NCBI RefSeq assembly: GCF_900182815.1
Contig: NZ_FXUA01000002.1
Coordinates: 558,001-622,000, forward strand
Source: Algoriphagus winogradskyi
GTDB lineage: Bacteria > Bacteroidota > Bacteroidia > Cytophagales > Cyclobacteriaceae
Length of the DNA: 64,000 bases
Direction of reading: 5' to 3'
Positions within the stretch are counted from its first letter, which is position 1; each line of letters starts with the position of its first letter. Below the pieces are notes generated by a model, which did not search any database, was not told where the DNA came from, and worked only from the letters and a program-made list of their open reading frames with translations. Shown here piece after piece: positions 35,801-41,974 of the stretch. The position numbers and the translations under genes are program-made.

Positions 35801-36364
35801 CAATCTGCGGAAAAGGATAGGATGACACCAGGCGGGATTTGCGCCAGCGATCAAAAAAGCATCTGCCAACTCTATGTCTTCATACGAAATAGGAACTGAG
35901 TCTTCTCCAAATGTTTTCTTGTAAGCAACTACCGCCGAGCTCATGCACAAGCGACTGTTGGTATCGATGTTATTTGTGCCCAGAAAGCCTTTTGTGAGCT
36001 TATTTGCGATGTAATACTCTTCAGTAAGGCATTGTCCTGAAATGTAAAAGCCTACACTGTTTGGTCCGTATTTCTGAATCAAAGACTTGAAAACACCAGC
36101 AGCTCTGTCGAGTCCTTGGTCCCAGCTCACCCGCTCCCGAGGATGAGATCTACTCCAACGCATCTCAGGATAGAGAATTCTATCCGAAGTATCGTTTACC
36201 ACGTAGTGCAGATTACGGCCCTTGGAGCAAAGCATGCCCTGGTTCACAGGATGATTCTGATCACCTTCGACCTGAACTTTGTTTTGAGAGTCCACCTCAG
36301 CAACTATTCCGCAGCCAACGCCGCAGTAAGAACAAGTGGTTTTGATTTTTTTATCTGGGATCAC
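32840..36364 (-). CDS. Assimilatory nitrate reductase fused to NirB-like flavoprotein and BFD domain
   Basis: 1174 aa. Residues 1 to about 690 are a molybdopterin nitrate reductase of the NasC/NarB type: 4Fe4S ligands C11, C14, C18 and C46, a Mo-ligand candidate C140 (NSRLCMSS), and the C-terminal MopB beta domain. From about 705 an FAD/NAD(P)H oxidoreductase domain follows (KIVVVGAGAAAFRF, then VVIIGGGLLGLELAAAL) like the N-terminus of NirB. A BFD-type 2Fe2S domain ends the protein (VCSCSRVGEG, GCGSCK). It would reduce nitrate to nitrite in the cytoplasm using NAD(P)H on one chain. The neighbours are the transporter and rubredoxin genes. Confidence 0.93.
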   Translation of the reverse strand: MIPDKKIKTTCSYCGVGCGIVAEVDSQNKVQVEGDQNHPVNQGMLCSKGRNLHYVVNDTSDRILYPEMRWSRSHPRERVSWDQGLDRAAGVFKSLIQKYGPNSVGFYISGQCLTEEYYIANKLTKGFLGTNNIDTNSRLCMSSAVVAYKKTFGEDSVPISYEDIELADAFLIAGANPAWCHPILFRRLEKHKEKNPNVKIIVVDPRKTDSATFADIHLQIIPGTDIILYNAIGRRIIEIGLADKEFIENHTENYLKYRKQVMATSLKEASKLCGISVDDIKKVAEIIGESKGFISMWAMGLNQSAIGTDKNFSLLNLSLVTGRIGKPGNGPFSLTGQPNAMGGREVGGMASLLAVHKDLNNPVHRQEVANFWGVNEISPEPGLSATEMFEALESGEMKAVWIICTNPMVSLPNSKKIEKAMKNAKFVVVQDISHKADTVEYADLVLPAAGWLEKEGTMTNSERRISYLNKGINPPGEARPDVEILCDFARRMGFRGFNFNNTEEIYEEYCAMTKGTNIDISFLNYDRLKSEGTFQWPVPEYRHTGTARLFSDNKFYTPTQKAIFNIPAQIENTSEKTSKEYPLILTTGRVRDQWHTMTKTGKVSRLRTHYPSPVLEINPIDAYLDKVKDGDVVEVKSKNGIVRVKAKLSKSILEGVVFLPMHWGKQLQSDLNRANNLTKTVVDPQSKEPDFKFTTVSVSKYKKEKEKIVVVGAGAAAFRFIQNYREHNDSDQIHVFSKEPHPFYNRVLLPEYVTEELTWEQLQKIKEYELQKLKISLHTGLSIEKIDPEKQVVVDDNGHEYPFDKLILATGSRAFIPKDAQLDLPGRFTMRSKIDADRFKDYLDSTKLPPENQHVVIIGGGLLGLELAAALQHNRVKVTIVQRASRLMERQLDEVSSKLLSLDVQERGIHVYFDNEVSTVFDDEEHKSLSITLKSGKIIYANAVVYAIGTQPNIKIARDNGILCGRGIKVNQHLQTNYPNIFAIGEIAEFQNQLFGITSAAEEQAMVLANYIAGDVSSIYSGSVLMNILKFKDLELCSIGDIIIPENDDSYEEIIFTDISRRYYKKCIVKDDLLIGAVLMGDKNEFAEFKSLIENKIELSEKRKSLLMGSSDTRPVIGKLVCSCSRVGEGNIQEAIAGGCTDFTALCQQTGAGLGCGSCKTEVREILHQSKVLA

Positions 36365-36620
36365 TACTCAGGTGTTAGAATTTGAATTTGGAAAATATGG
36401 ATATCTGTAATGATGTCAGGTATTTCATTTTCTTAGCTTAAAGGACGGAAGATCGAAGTGGCCTTAAATCTGGCGGTTAGCTTATTTTAGTATGATTTAA
36501 TCTCGTTGATAATTGAAATGCGATATACATATGATTTATTATAATTATAAGCGTCTATGGTAGCCTGCTAGTAAAGAACTTAAACACCAGTGAGGGAGGC
36601 AAACATTAACATTGAAGTTG

Positions 36621-36647
36621 CTTCGGTCATCGGTCATCGGTCTGGCC
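36621..36647 (-). repeat. Dispersed intergenic repeat, GACCGAAGACGGATGACCG family, copy 2 (variant)
   Basis: CTTCGGTCATCGGTCATCGG and the adjoining TCTGGCC are a shortened variant of the copies at 27682 (reverse complement) and 59980. A further diverged piece is visible near 36441-36462. Confidence 0.55.
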
Positions 36648-36656
36648 TTTATCAAC

Positions 36657-36705
36657 AAAATAGCTCATCCGCAAGACAAATGGTCAACTGCAGAAGAGCT
36701 ATTTT
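36657..36705 (-). terminator. Possible terminator of the nitrate transporter gene
   Basis: AAAATAGCTC and GAGCTATTTT form a 10-bp stem with a 29-nt loop, T-rich at the 3' side on the minus strand. The large loop makes this less certain than the other terminators. Confidence 0.45.
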
Positions 36706-36722
36706 GGGAGTGATGCTACAAG

Positions 36723-38147
36723 TTAATTATCAATTCTGACTAATTCAGGTTGCAGTTTGCTTAATTCTACCTCAGCCACTTTTTCATCCTCTGTGCTGAA
36801 TCGAATGGCTAAAGCAACCATTCCTGATACTACGATCAATCCTCCTATGACCAAATATCCTGCAGATACAGCACTTGCTGCAGCGGCTGATTGTGCAGCT
36901 GCTACTGCTTCAGGGCCAAGCGTTTCACTTGCAATTACCGCAGCTTTTTCTGCCACGGCAGATTTGGAGCTTAGGAAAAGCGCTGCTATAAAGGCACCAA
37001 AATTCCCGCCTGCTCCTACGATTCCAGAGATAGAACCGATTGCTTTCCTATTCACAAATGGGACAACTGAGAATGTGGCCCCCTCCGCCATTTGTACAGC
37101 TAGGCTAAATGCAATTAACAAAGCAAATCCTATGAAAAGTCCTGTGGCCAGAGAGAACAAACTAAGCATTAATCCCTCTACAATTAAAATTGCTGCCAAA
37201 AACCAAACTCTTCCTTTCAATCCTCTCAATTTTCCAAATTTGTCGCCAAAGTATCCTCCAAGTGTACGTGCAAAAATGTTCATCAGCGCGAATGAGAGTA
37301 CGATATTACCCGCAGTGATTCGCTCCAGTTGGAAGGTGTTCTGCAAGTAATCGTCCATGGTTCCATATACGGTTAGTTCTATTCCAAAACAGGCCGCATA
37401 AACAATGAACAGTAACCATACTCGGTAATCTTTAACTGCTTCTGCAAATCCCACTTTGTCCTTTTTGGTCGAAGGAACCTGCATTCCTCTAGCTTCCAAT
37501 TCTTTGAAATTTCCTGCTGGAGTATCTTTTGTGAAAAAGTAATATATCAAGCCCATGCTAAAGCATACGATTCCCGCAATCACCATGGCATATCTCCAAG
37601 CATCTGCCTGAGCGACTCCGGCTCCTATCACTATAGCTGCGATAATTGGCATTCCAAGTCTATTTGCTCCGCCACCTAAATTCCCCCAGCCTGCAGAAGT
37701 TGCATTGGCGGTTCCCACGACATTGGAGGCAAACATCAGCGAGGTATGGACCTGAGTGATGACAAAAGAAGCACCAATAAATCCTGTCAACAGTCTGCAA
37801 ATCATAAACTGCATCGGCGTTTGCACCAATCCACTAAGTATAACTGGAATTGAGCCAAGGATAAGCAGCCAGGTGTAACAAAGTCTTGGACCGTATTTGT
37901 CACAAAGTTTCCCGATGAGAAGTCTGGCGAAAACTGTTCCCGCTACTGCTAATACTGTAGCGTTCCATTTTTGGGCAGGAGTAAGGCCAAGATCCTTGAC
38001 CACGTCAGGCATGAAAGGCACTATACCGAACCATGCGAAAAAGCAGATGAAAAACGCGATTGATGTAATCCAGAATGTACGGATAGGCACGGTTTTGAAA
38101 TCAAGAAGATTTAAACGTGTCGCTTTGTGTGTAAGTAGTGGTTCCAT
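36723..38147 (-). CDS. Nitrate/nitrite MFS transporter (NarK/NasA type)
   Basis: 474 aa with about 12 membrane segments. The nitrate/nitrite porter family signature is visible as the glycine-rich stretch SAGWGNLGGGANRLGMP (helix 5) and GSISGIVGAGGNFGAF (helix 11). The start is typical (TFWITSIAFFICFFAWFGIVPFMP). A hydrophobic Ala-rich stretch near 410-430 lies between the last helices. It brings nitrate into the cytoplasm for the reductase encoded downstream. A 7-2-7 inverted repeat at 38175-38190 sits just upstream of the ATG. Confidence 0.94.
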   Translation of the reverse strand: MEPLLTHKATRLNLLDFKTVPIRTFWITSIAFFICFFAWFGIVPFMPDVVKDLGLTPAQKWNATVLAVAGTVFARLLIGKLCDKYGPRLCYTWLLILGSIPVILSGLVQTPMQFMICRLLTGFIGASFVITQVHTSLMFASNVVGTANATSAGWGNLGGGANRLGMPIIAAIVIGAGVAQADAWRYAMVIAGIVCFSMGLIYYFFTKDTPAGNFKELEARGMQVPSTKKDKVGFAEAVKDYRVWLLFIVYAACFGIELTVYGTMDDYLQNTFQLERITAGNIVLSFALMNIFARTLGGYFGDKFGKLRGLKGRVWFLAAILIVEGLMLSLFSLATGLFIGFALLIAFSLAVQMAEGATFSVVPFVNRKAIGSISGIVGAGGNFGAFIAALFLSSKSAVAEKAAVIASETLGPEAVAAAQSAAAASAVSAGYLVIGGLIVVSGMVALAIRFSTEDEKVAEVELSKLQPELVRIDN

Positions 38148-38168
38148 AATACTTATATTTAACTGAGT

Positions 38169-38176
38169 TAAAAGTA
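38169..38176 (-). promoter_or_regulatory. Candidate -7 box of the nitrate transporter gene
   Basis: The minus strand reads TACTTTTA, one mismatch from TAnnTTTG. As at nirB and the porin it overlaps the first two bases of the adjacent inverted repeat. Confidence 0.4.
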
Positions 38177-38190
38177 AGTATAAATACGTA
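38175..38190. promoter_or_regulatory. Candidate NarL-like operator, transporter promoter
   Basis: TAAGTAT-AA-ATACGTA is a 7-2-7 inverted repeat identical in all 16 bases to the nirB site at 44511-44526. TACGTAATTAAT, which starts inside it, is repeated 20 bp further upstream. Confidence 0.65.
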
Positions 38191-38223
38191 ATTAATAAAA
38201 ATAATACGTAATTAATTTAGAAT

Positions 38224-38262
38224 AAAAATAAAAAATCCACTTAGAATTGCTCTGAGTGGATT
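38224..38262 (-). terminator. Intrinsic terminator of the response regulator gene
   Basis: AATCCACT and AGTGGATT form an 8-bp stem with a 13-nt loop. The minus strand continues into a long T-rich tract. It separates the regulator transcript from the transporter gene. Confidence 0.75.
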
Positions 38263-38303
38263 GCTGACTAAGTATAAAATTGAATATATTTTTCTGGATT
38301 CCT

Positions 38304-38350
38304 TTTTTAACCGCGAAGGACACGGAGTTTTTCGCAGAGAGCGCAGTATT
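38304..38350 (+). repeat. Dispersed intergenic repeat (AACCGC...CACGGAG...CGCAGAG family), copy 1
   Basis: TTTTTTAACCGCGAAGGACA and the following CACGGAG-TTTTTCGCAGAG-AGCGCAG resemble a widespread short intergenic repeat type. A second copy in reverse orientation is at 44928-44967. Both flank the regulator and nir genes of the nitrate island. Confidence 0.6.
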
Positions 38351-38449
38351 AATTTATTTTTCTTATCCCACCAAACAAAGGCTTTATAGTTCTGAGACTG
38401 CGACTGATCACTAATCTCTATAGTTCCCATCCCGACTTAATAAGTACTG

Positions 38450-39112
38450 CTAGATCAAATTCAATTCTCTGGATTTGGTAGTGAGCTCTACCAGATTCTT
38501 CACGTTCATTTTCTTCATCAGGTTAAAGCGGTGAACCTCTGCCGTTCTTTTGCTGATTTCCAGTGCATCAGCGATTTCATTATTTCCTTTTCCTTCCAGA
38601 ATGAGTTCTAAGATCTGCTTTTCTCTGTTTGTCAGATTAGCCAATTCTTCCGGAAGCACATCGGACTTGGAAGATGCTTTGGGTTTTCCATTGACGAAAT
38701 TGTTGATAATATATGCCGACACATCTCCAGCAAAAAATTTCCCGCCATTGGAAATCGTGTGTAAAGCCTTTAAGAACTCACTTTTAGAGGATCCTTTCAG
38801 CAAATACCCATCTGCTCCAGCCTGAATAGCCTCTACTACATACTCTTCCGAATCATGCATAGATAGGACAAGCTTTTTGATTTTTGGAAAGGATTTGGTC
38901 ATTTCCTTAACTACTTCCAATCCGTTCATGCGTGGCATTCGAATGTCCACTATTAGTAGATCAGGATGTTGCTCCGCGATCACTTTCAGCGCTTCGACAC
39001 CGTCGGAAGCCTCGTCGATAACTTGGAATTCTTGTTCACTTTCAAGGAGTGACTTGATTCCATCCCGTACCAATTCGTGGTCATCCGCTAAAACTATCTT
39101 TATTGGGTTCAT
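38450..39112 (-). CDS. NarL/FixJ-type response regulator
   Basis: 220 aa. The receiver domain (1-120) has D10/D11, the phosphorylation site D56 (LLIVDIRMP) and K106-type residues. The LuxR-type helix-turn-helix spans about 150-215 (LTNREKQILELILEGKGNNEIADALEISKRTAEVHRFNLMKKM). It lies 59 bp downstream of the PilJ-type kinase and is probably its partner. By context it controls nitrate/nitrite genes through the 7-2-7 inverted repeats. Two related half-site clusters (39120-39133 and 39150-39156) precede it. Confidence 0.92.
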   Translation of the reverse strand: MNPIKIVLADDHELVRDGIKSLLESEQEFQVIDEASDGVEALKVIAEQHPDLLIVDIRMPRMNGLEVVKEMTKSFPKIKKLVLSMHDSEEYVVEAIQAGADGYLLKGSSKSEFLKALHTISNGGKFFAGDVSAYIINNFVNGKPKASSKSDVLPEELANLTNREKQILELILEGKGNNEIADALEISKRTAEVHRFNLMKKMNVKNLVELTTKSRELNLI

Positions 39113-39119
39113 ATGCGCT

Positions 39120-39156
39120 TAAGTAAATACGTAGTAAAGTAACAGAATTTACGTAT
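39120..39156. promoter_or_regulatory. Possible regulator sites before the response regulator gene
   Basis: TAAGTAAATACGTA (39120-39133) is the same pair of half-sites as at nirB but with the spacer shortened by 2 bp. TACGTAT follows at 39150-39156. This may allow autoregulation. It is weaker than the three full sites. Confidence 0.4.
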
Positions 39157-39171
39157 AATAATCTAGAAAAT

Positions 39172-40983
39172 CTAAGTCAAAGGAAGGTTGAGCGTCACTT
39201 TGGTTCCTTCGTTTGGAGAAGAATTGATGAATAATCTTCCGTTGATGTATTTCACCCGCTCCCGCATAAAAGTCAGTCCCATTCCGCCTTCTTCGTCAGG
39301 TTTGGATTTCAGCTTTGACTTGTCGAAGCCCTTTCCGTTATCATCAACGATGATGCTTAGGATATTTTGACTATGCGAGACCGTCACGATGATGTGAGAG
39401 GACTCTGCATATTTAATAGCGTTGTTAATCGCTTCTTGCGTAATTCGATACAAATTAATTTCTATCAAGGAATCTAATCGCTGGGAGAATTCAGATTTGT
39501 TGAAAAGTACAATCTCTTTTCCGGTAAGTTTGGAAAGCTCCTGAGTCAATTCCGTCAGCGCTGGGACAATTCCGTAATCCTTTAATTCAGGCGGGGTAAG
39601 ATTGAAAGTGGCAGTTCTTACTCCTTTGATGATATTGGAAGTCAGCTCTTTTAGCTTAATGATCTTCACCTCGGCTTTCTCGGGATCGGTGGTGTCCACA
39701 CTTTCCAGTAGGTATTTCAGTCCGGTGAGCATCTGACCGATCCCATCATGAATATCTTTTGCAATACGATTTTGCTCATTTTCCTGATTTTCGATTATTT
39801 GTCGGGAAATGACCTTTTGTTGATGCATTTTTTCCTCGAAACTCTCCTTTGTGAGTTGCTCTACCTGATGCATAAATTCCTTACGCTTGGTAATATCCAG
39901 GCAAATCAAAATCAGTTCGGATTTGTCTTCAGCCGAATTGAAAGGAATCATGGAGACGTCAAGCCAGATATCTTCGCCAGTTTGTGAAGTGGTTTTTAAT
40001 TCCCCTTCCCAGCCTGCTTTTTTGTTTTCGGCGATAATGCGATCTATCGTGAGCTGCTCATTTTCGAGAGGGGAAAGCAAATCTGAAATCTTCGCATTGA
40101 CGTTGAATTTTTGTGCTTTGTACAATCTGCTGAAGCGCTCACCTATATGGGTGATGTAACCTTCAGGAGTAATCCTTGCGAAAAGCAGAATCTGATCCAT
40201 AGCTTTGCTCAAAGCCTGTAATTCCCGTACAGATTTTTCCTTGGATTGACTCAGAATATCCGCGTTTTTGGCCATTTGAATTGCTTTTTCCTCGGCATCC
40301 ATCAGCTCGTGAATGCTGGCTTTCATGGCTTTTGCCGAAGGCCAAAAAATTATTAAAAACTCACCAACTAAGACCAGTAGGGTGAAAAGTGTAATGAGTA
40401 ATTCTACCCGCTTCAAGTTTGAGACTTTCTCCTTTGCTTCGTGATCATATTGGTTCACGATCTCATCCATTTTCACCAAAAAGCTTGTTGCATTACTCTC
40501 TATGCTTTTCAGCTGATCTGCCATGGCTGTGGAGTCTGGTGCTTCGGCAGATTTGAGAAAAATGAAATTTTGTGTAGCCTCAGTGACTTGCTTGAAATAA
40601 GGATTAATCTCCTCAAACATTTTCGTGACCTCGGGACTATTTTCCACGCTGAAATCCTGGGATTCATCCCCGAGTTGCAGGATTTGATGGGCGATTTCCC
40701 AGCGAGTCATGGTGTGTTGGATCGAATCGGTGAGTGGCCCAATGGCTTCAGGAGACGTGGCTGTAGAAAGCAAAAGCACTTCCTTGTTCAGCTTTTGGCT
40801 GAGCATACGCTGCCGACCAGCCACATTGACCAGTCGGCTGTCATTTTCCTGATCATTCAGATGTTTTCTGATGAGAATCTGGCTCGCGATCAGGGAGATG
40901 GCTATAGCTCCCAAGGCAATGATGTAAAGTCTCCGTAGACGATTAAAAGTATCTTGATCCAGGGATCGCGGTGTACCAGTCAT
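39172..40983 (-). CDS. NarX-like sensor histidine kinase with PilJ-type sensor domain
   Basis: 603 aa. A membrane segment near residues 18-37 is followed by an extracytoplasmic PilJ-type four-helix domain with LVNVAGRQRMLSQKLNKEVLLLS, comparable to the nitrate-binding P-box of NarX. A second membrane segment lies near 190-212. A coiled region, a PAS domain (about 265-380), a HisKA_3 dimerisation domain with H412 (IAKDIHDGIGQML) and an HATPase domain (about 500-603, DDNGKGF, GGMGLTFMRERV) follow. It probably senses nitrate or nitrite and phosphorylates the adjacent regulator. The DUF4202 gene lies 4 bp upstream. Confidence 0.92.
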   Translation of the reverse strand: MTGTPRSLDQDTFNRLRRLYIIALGAIAISLIASQILIRKHLNDQENDSRLVNVAGRQRMLSQKLNKEVLLLSTATSPEAIGPLTDSIQHTMTRWEIAHQILQLGDESQDFSVENSPEVTKMFEEINPYFKQVTEATQNFIFLKSAEAPDSTAMADQLKSIESNATSFLVKMDEIVNQYDHEAKEKVSNLKRVELLITLFTLLVLVGEFLIIFWPSAKAMKASIHELMDAEEKAIQMAKNADILSQSKEKSVRELQALSKAMDQILLFARITPEGYITHIGERFSRLYKAQKFNVNAKISDLLSPLENEQLTIDRIIAENKKAGWEGELKTTSQTGEDIWLDVSMIPFNSAEDKSELILICLDITKRKEFMHQVEQLTKESFEEKMHQQKVISRQIIENQENEQNRIAKDIHDGIGQMLTGLKYLLESVDTTDPEKAEVKIIKLKELTSNIIKGVRTATFNLTPPELKDYGIVPALTELTQELSKLTGKEIVLFNKSEFSQRLDSLIEINLYRITQEAINNAIKYAESSHIIVTVSHSQNILSIIVDDNGKGFDKSKLKSKPDEEGGMGLTFMRERVKYINGRLFINSSPNEGTKVTLNLPLT

Positions 40984-40987
40984 TTGA

Positions 40988-41566
40988 TTAGGTAATGGCT
41001 TCTTTGACTAATTCTAAACTTGAGGGTGAAAGAGGTAATTGTAATGCTGCCCGGTGCCCTTTTTCAGACATTTTTGCCCAGGTTTTCTGAAGTATGTCGA
41101 TGATTTTGGCGGATTCATGCTTGGCCGCAAATTCTTCAAAATAATATTCCAAAAAGACCAGGCAGATGACGTCTTCCATGGTTTGAGTATCTGGATCTGT
41201 TTTCAGTTGCTTCTTTCTGATGAGGAACTTTACTCGTTCTATGGTTTCTTCATCATAACCAGCTTCCTGAAGGATCTTCGCAGCCATGTCAGCATGCATC
41301 TTTTTCAGCTCTTCCCTCCACTTGAGATATCCTACTCTATCCATTGGATAGTCTGACCTTGGAATCTTCCATCTTCCGATGTGCTGTGCCCTGACGGCTA
41401 GCTGCATAGCTTCTGATGATTCAGGATCAAACTGATCCAATTTTTCGGTCATACGGATGGAGTATAACAGCTCTTTTGCAATCTCTTTTCCCGCTACTAC
41501 TTCTTTGATTGGGTCTTCCGCATTGACCTGATCGATCAATGTGATTGCTTTCTGGAATTTGTTCAT
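40988..41566 (-). CDS. DUF4202 domain-containing protein
   Basis: 192 aa with no signal peptide. It matches the DUF4202 family: start FQKAITLIDQVNAEDP, conserved RAQHIGRWKIPRSDYPMDRVGYLKWREELKKMHA, and CLVFLEYYFEEFAAKH. The conserved His/Glu/Asp pattern is reminiscent of HD-type or metal-binding enzymes, but no reaction is established to my knowledge. It is sandwiched between nirD (12 bp gap) and the sensor kinase (4 bp gap), so it is part of the nitrite operon and probably has a nitrogen-related role. Confidence 0.85.
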   Translation of the reverse strand: MNKFQKAITLIDQVNAEDPIKEVVAGKEIAKELLYSIRMTEKLDQFDPESSEAMQLAVRAQHIGRWKIPRSDYPMDRVGYLKWREELKKMHADMAAKILQEAGYDEETIERVKFLIRKKQLKTDPDTQTMEDVICLVFLEYYFEEFAAKHESAKIIDILQKTWAKMSEKGHRAALQLPLSPSSLELVKEAIT

Positions 41567-41578
41567 GTGTCAATTGGA

Positions 41579-41956
41579 TTAATCTGCGAATCCAATATAT
41601 ACATTTCCCTCCTGAATCCTGACCGGATAAGTTGCAATACTATATTCTTCTCCGTTGAGATTGCTGCCATTTTCCAGCGAAAAGGTCTTCTTGTGAAGCG
41701 GGCAGGCCACTTTGGGGATTCCTTGTGAATCGCCCGTCATGCCTCGGCTTAAGACCATTTCCATCTTGTGGGGGCAAAGGTTTTGGCAGGCATACCAAGA
41801 GTTGGTTCTCGTAAAATGGTAAACGGCAACCTGTTTGGATTTGTATTTCACACAGGCACCGGCATTTGCTGGGAAGTCATTTGTCTGACCTACTTTGATC
41901 CAATGAATAGCATGTTCCTCTGCTACGGATTGATAATTTTTTAATAATTCTTCCAT
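41579..41956 (-). CDS. nirD: Nitrite reductase small subunit NirD (Rieske-type)
   Basis: 125 aa Rieske 2Fe2S protein. The cluster-binding boxes are visible as NLCPHKM (Cys and His) and ACPLHKK. The rest matches NirD (WIKVGQTNDFPANAGACVKYKSKQVAVYHF at the N-terminus, TYPVRIQEGNVYI at the end). It partners with NirB in cytoplasmic NADH-dependent reduction of nitrite to ammonium. It lies 18 bp downstream of nirB on the same strand. Confidence 0.94.
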   Translation of the reverse strand: MEELLKNYQSVAEEHAIHWIKVGQTNDFPANAGACVKYKSKQVAVYHFTRTNSWYACQNLCPHKMEMVLSRGMTGDSQGIPKVACPLHKKTFSLENGSNLNGEEYSIATYPVRIQEGNVYIGFAD

Positions 41957-41974
41957 GATCTTATTCGTATAGGA

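Larger units (their letters stand above)
36365..36722. other. Intergenic region with repeats and a terminator
   Basis: The 358 bp between the nitrate transporter and the nitrate reductase fusion hold no ORF. They contain a possible terminator of the transporter (36657-36705), a dispersed repeat copy (36621-36647) and a diverged piece of the same family near 36441-36462. I see no full copy of the 16-bp inverted repeat here, although the promoter of the reductase gene should lie in this stretch. Confidence 0.6.
38148..38449. other. Intergenic region with operator, terminator and dispersed repeat
   Basis: The 302 bp between the response regulator and the nitrate transporter contain the operator at 38175-38190, an extra half-site ATACGTA at 38204-38210, the response regulator terminator (38224-38262) and a dispersed repeat (38304-38350). 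A short ORF across 38212-38430 runs over these elements and is not considered real. Confidence 0.65.

Noticed and set aside
36757-37350. 197-aa ORF antisense to the nitrate transporter
   Set aside because: It mirrors the reading frame of a clear MFS gene, is Ala/Ser/Thr/Pro-biased like an antisense shadow and has no domain.
38212-38430. 72-aa ORF in the regulator-transporter gap
   Set aside because: It runs across the terminator and the dispersed repeat and has no recognisable domain.
40441-40938. 165-aa ORF antisense to the sensor kinase
   Set aside because: Lies wholly inside a kinase gene with clear domains; composition typical of an antisense frame.
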